Assembly (NCBI RefSeq): GCF_001039355.2
Contig: NW_019775427.1
Span: 239,016-303,015 of the forward strand
From: Lingula anatina
Lineage: Eukaryota; Brachiopoda; Lingulata; Lingulida; Lingulidae
DNA: 64,000 nucleotides
Direction: 5' to 3'
This document shows positions 62,993 to 64,000 of the stretch, piece after piece. The stretch's first letter is position 1; the number at the start of each line of letters is the position of its first letter. A program made the translations under genes and the position numbers. The notes beneath the pieces are model-generated. The model did no database searches. It had not been told where the DNA came from and worked only from the letters and a program-made list of their open reading frames with translations.

Positions 62993-63627
62993 GGTGGATG
63001 TAGTTAAATTTTACTTCAGAGAAAAATGTAATATTGCTGAAAAATAAAAATAATAAACAACACTTAGAATGTCACAATTTTTTAAAAGCTACTGAGTACT
63101 AGTATATGCACTGTACTTACAGGTCTAGCTATTTGTATCCAGTACATAATATGCTAAAGGCAATATTATGAAGTATGTGTTGGATTAAGTTGTATAATGG
63201 TCAATTCTTGATACGTCTATTACTTTATAGGTAGATTATGTGCTTATCTTTCCATGAATATCATCAAATCTGTCTTTGACAAGACCAACATCTCGAGTCG
63301 TAAAGAATTCACACTTAGCATTCCAAATTCAATTTCAAATCGTGTTGTCAAAGTGACGCCTTTTCTTAGGCTGCAAGAAGATTTTAGAATTGCACTTACT
63401 ATATGATTGGTAGGTTCAGTTGATGCAATCTTTAAAAAGAATGACGCGAGATCAACATATCCAAGTAACATGCCTACGAATGTGGATAGAGAGCAAATAA
63501 CCAAACATTGCACCACAGTCAAAACGACTGCAAAGTCAGATACTCAGTGTTCAAACTATATTTTCTGCACCTCCATTTAACACTACCCTTTCTGATTCTA
63601 AGTCAAGCAATGCCAACTAAAACTCAC

Positions 63628-63690
63628 CTTCCAAATGCAGCAAAACCGTACAACCTCTGAACGCTTGTTAAGCCGGAAAGAGACCTCGTC
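63628..63690 (-). promoter_or_regulatory. Untranslated first exon and promoter of the 169-aa protein gene
   Basis: A donor on minus (GGAAG|GTGAGTTT, exon end 63628) pairs with an acceptor just before the coding exon (TTTTTCAG, near 63038). CCGGAA at 63673-63678 fits an ETS site near a TATA-less start. The exact transcription start is not visible. Confidence 0.45.
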
Positions 63691-64000
63691 AATGTTTACA
63701 CTGACTTAGTTCAGTTCGAGGTTTTGACCTTATTCCCTGACAAACCCTAAAAACAAGGTTAGGACAGAGGTCGCCTGAGGACACCGTCCCAATTTATCAC
63801 TGATTATAGTTACTGGGCAAAGACACAACTGAGGATTAAAGGTCAATCAGAAAATATTTATTTACCTTATATAAAGGAATGAAAATGACGACTGCTTTCA
63901 GTTTTAAAAGTAATAAATAAAAATTACCGCTACATGTAGGCCCACTACCGGTACTATAGTAACGTACCCAGGGGTGGGTCCAGGATTATTCGGGGGGGGG

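Noticed and set aside
62642-63007. Plus-strand 121-codon frame opposite the 169-aa protein
   Set aside because: Shadow of the minus-strand coding exon, which has a good start context and membrane segments.
63244-63522. Minus-strand 92-codon frame upstream of the 169-aa protein
   Set aside because: Begins with TTG, not ATG, and lies in the predicted intron after the untranslated exon.
1-64000. CRISPR arrays, operons, rRNA genes
   Set aside because: Direct repeats seen are microsatellites or diverged duplications; the genes have spliceosomal introns. No rRNA-like block recognised; tRNA genes were not searched formally.

Overview
The window is animal nuclear DNA. It is AT-rich and intron-rich, with GT-AG introns, long introns carrying (GA)n, (CA)n, (TAA)n and (TA)n microsatellites, and no bacterial operons. 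The palindrome TAGGCCTA recurs (near 18.6, 26.4, 27.5 and 27.9 kb), as in many marine invertebrate genomes. The gene content (an invertebrate M6 proteolipid, inturned, an invertebrate-type anionic Cys-loop receptor, SDAD1) suggests a lophotrochozoan, perhaps a mollusc. The species cannot be fixed from the sequence alone.

Layout. (1) 0.4-8.9 kb, minus strand: an M6/PLP-family tetraspan proteolipid gene. It has six shared exons, three alternative last exons and two alternative starts. (2) 9-28.7 kb: mostly noncoding and rich in microsatellites. It contains a chain of plus-strand candidate exons (13.7, 15.4, 20.6, 22.4 kb), all able to end in phase 2, from an unrecognised gene or from distal first exons. 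(3) 28.8-38.7 kb, plus strand: a complete 20-exon inturned (INTU) gene of about 928 aa. (4) 41.3-50.1 kb, plus strand: a complete 9-exon Cys-loop chloride-channel subunit (GluCl/glycine-receptor type) of 432 aa, with a 280-bp terminal-inverted-repeat element in intron 1. (5) 50.9-59.7 kb, minus strand: a complete 20-exon SDAD1 gene of 688 aa, tail to tail with the channel gene. (6) 62.5-63.7 kb, minus strand: a short gene for a 169-aa glycine-zipper membrane protein resembling the Tim17/22/23 fold, with an untranslated first exon.

The genes do not form a pathway. M6 and the chloride channel are membrane proteins that in other animals are mainly neural. INTU acts in cilia and planar polarity, and SDAD1 in 60S ribosome assembly. 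Exon coordinates were worked out by hand by matching splice sites and reading phase. For the four multi-exon genes the phases close exactly from start to stop.
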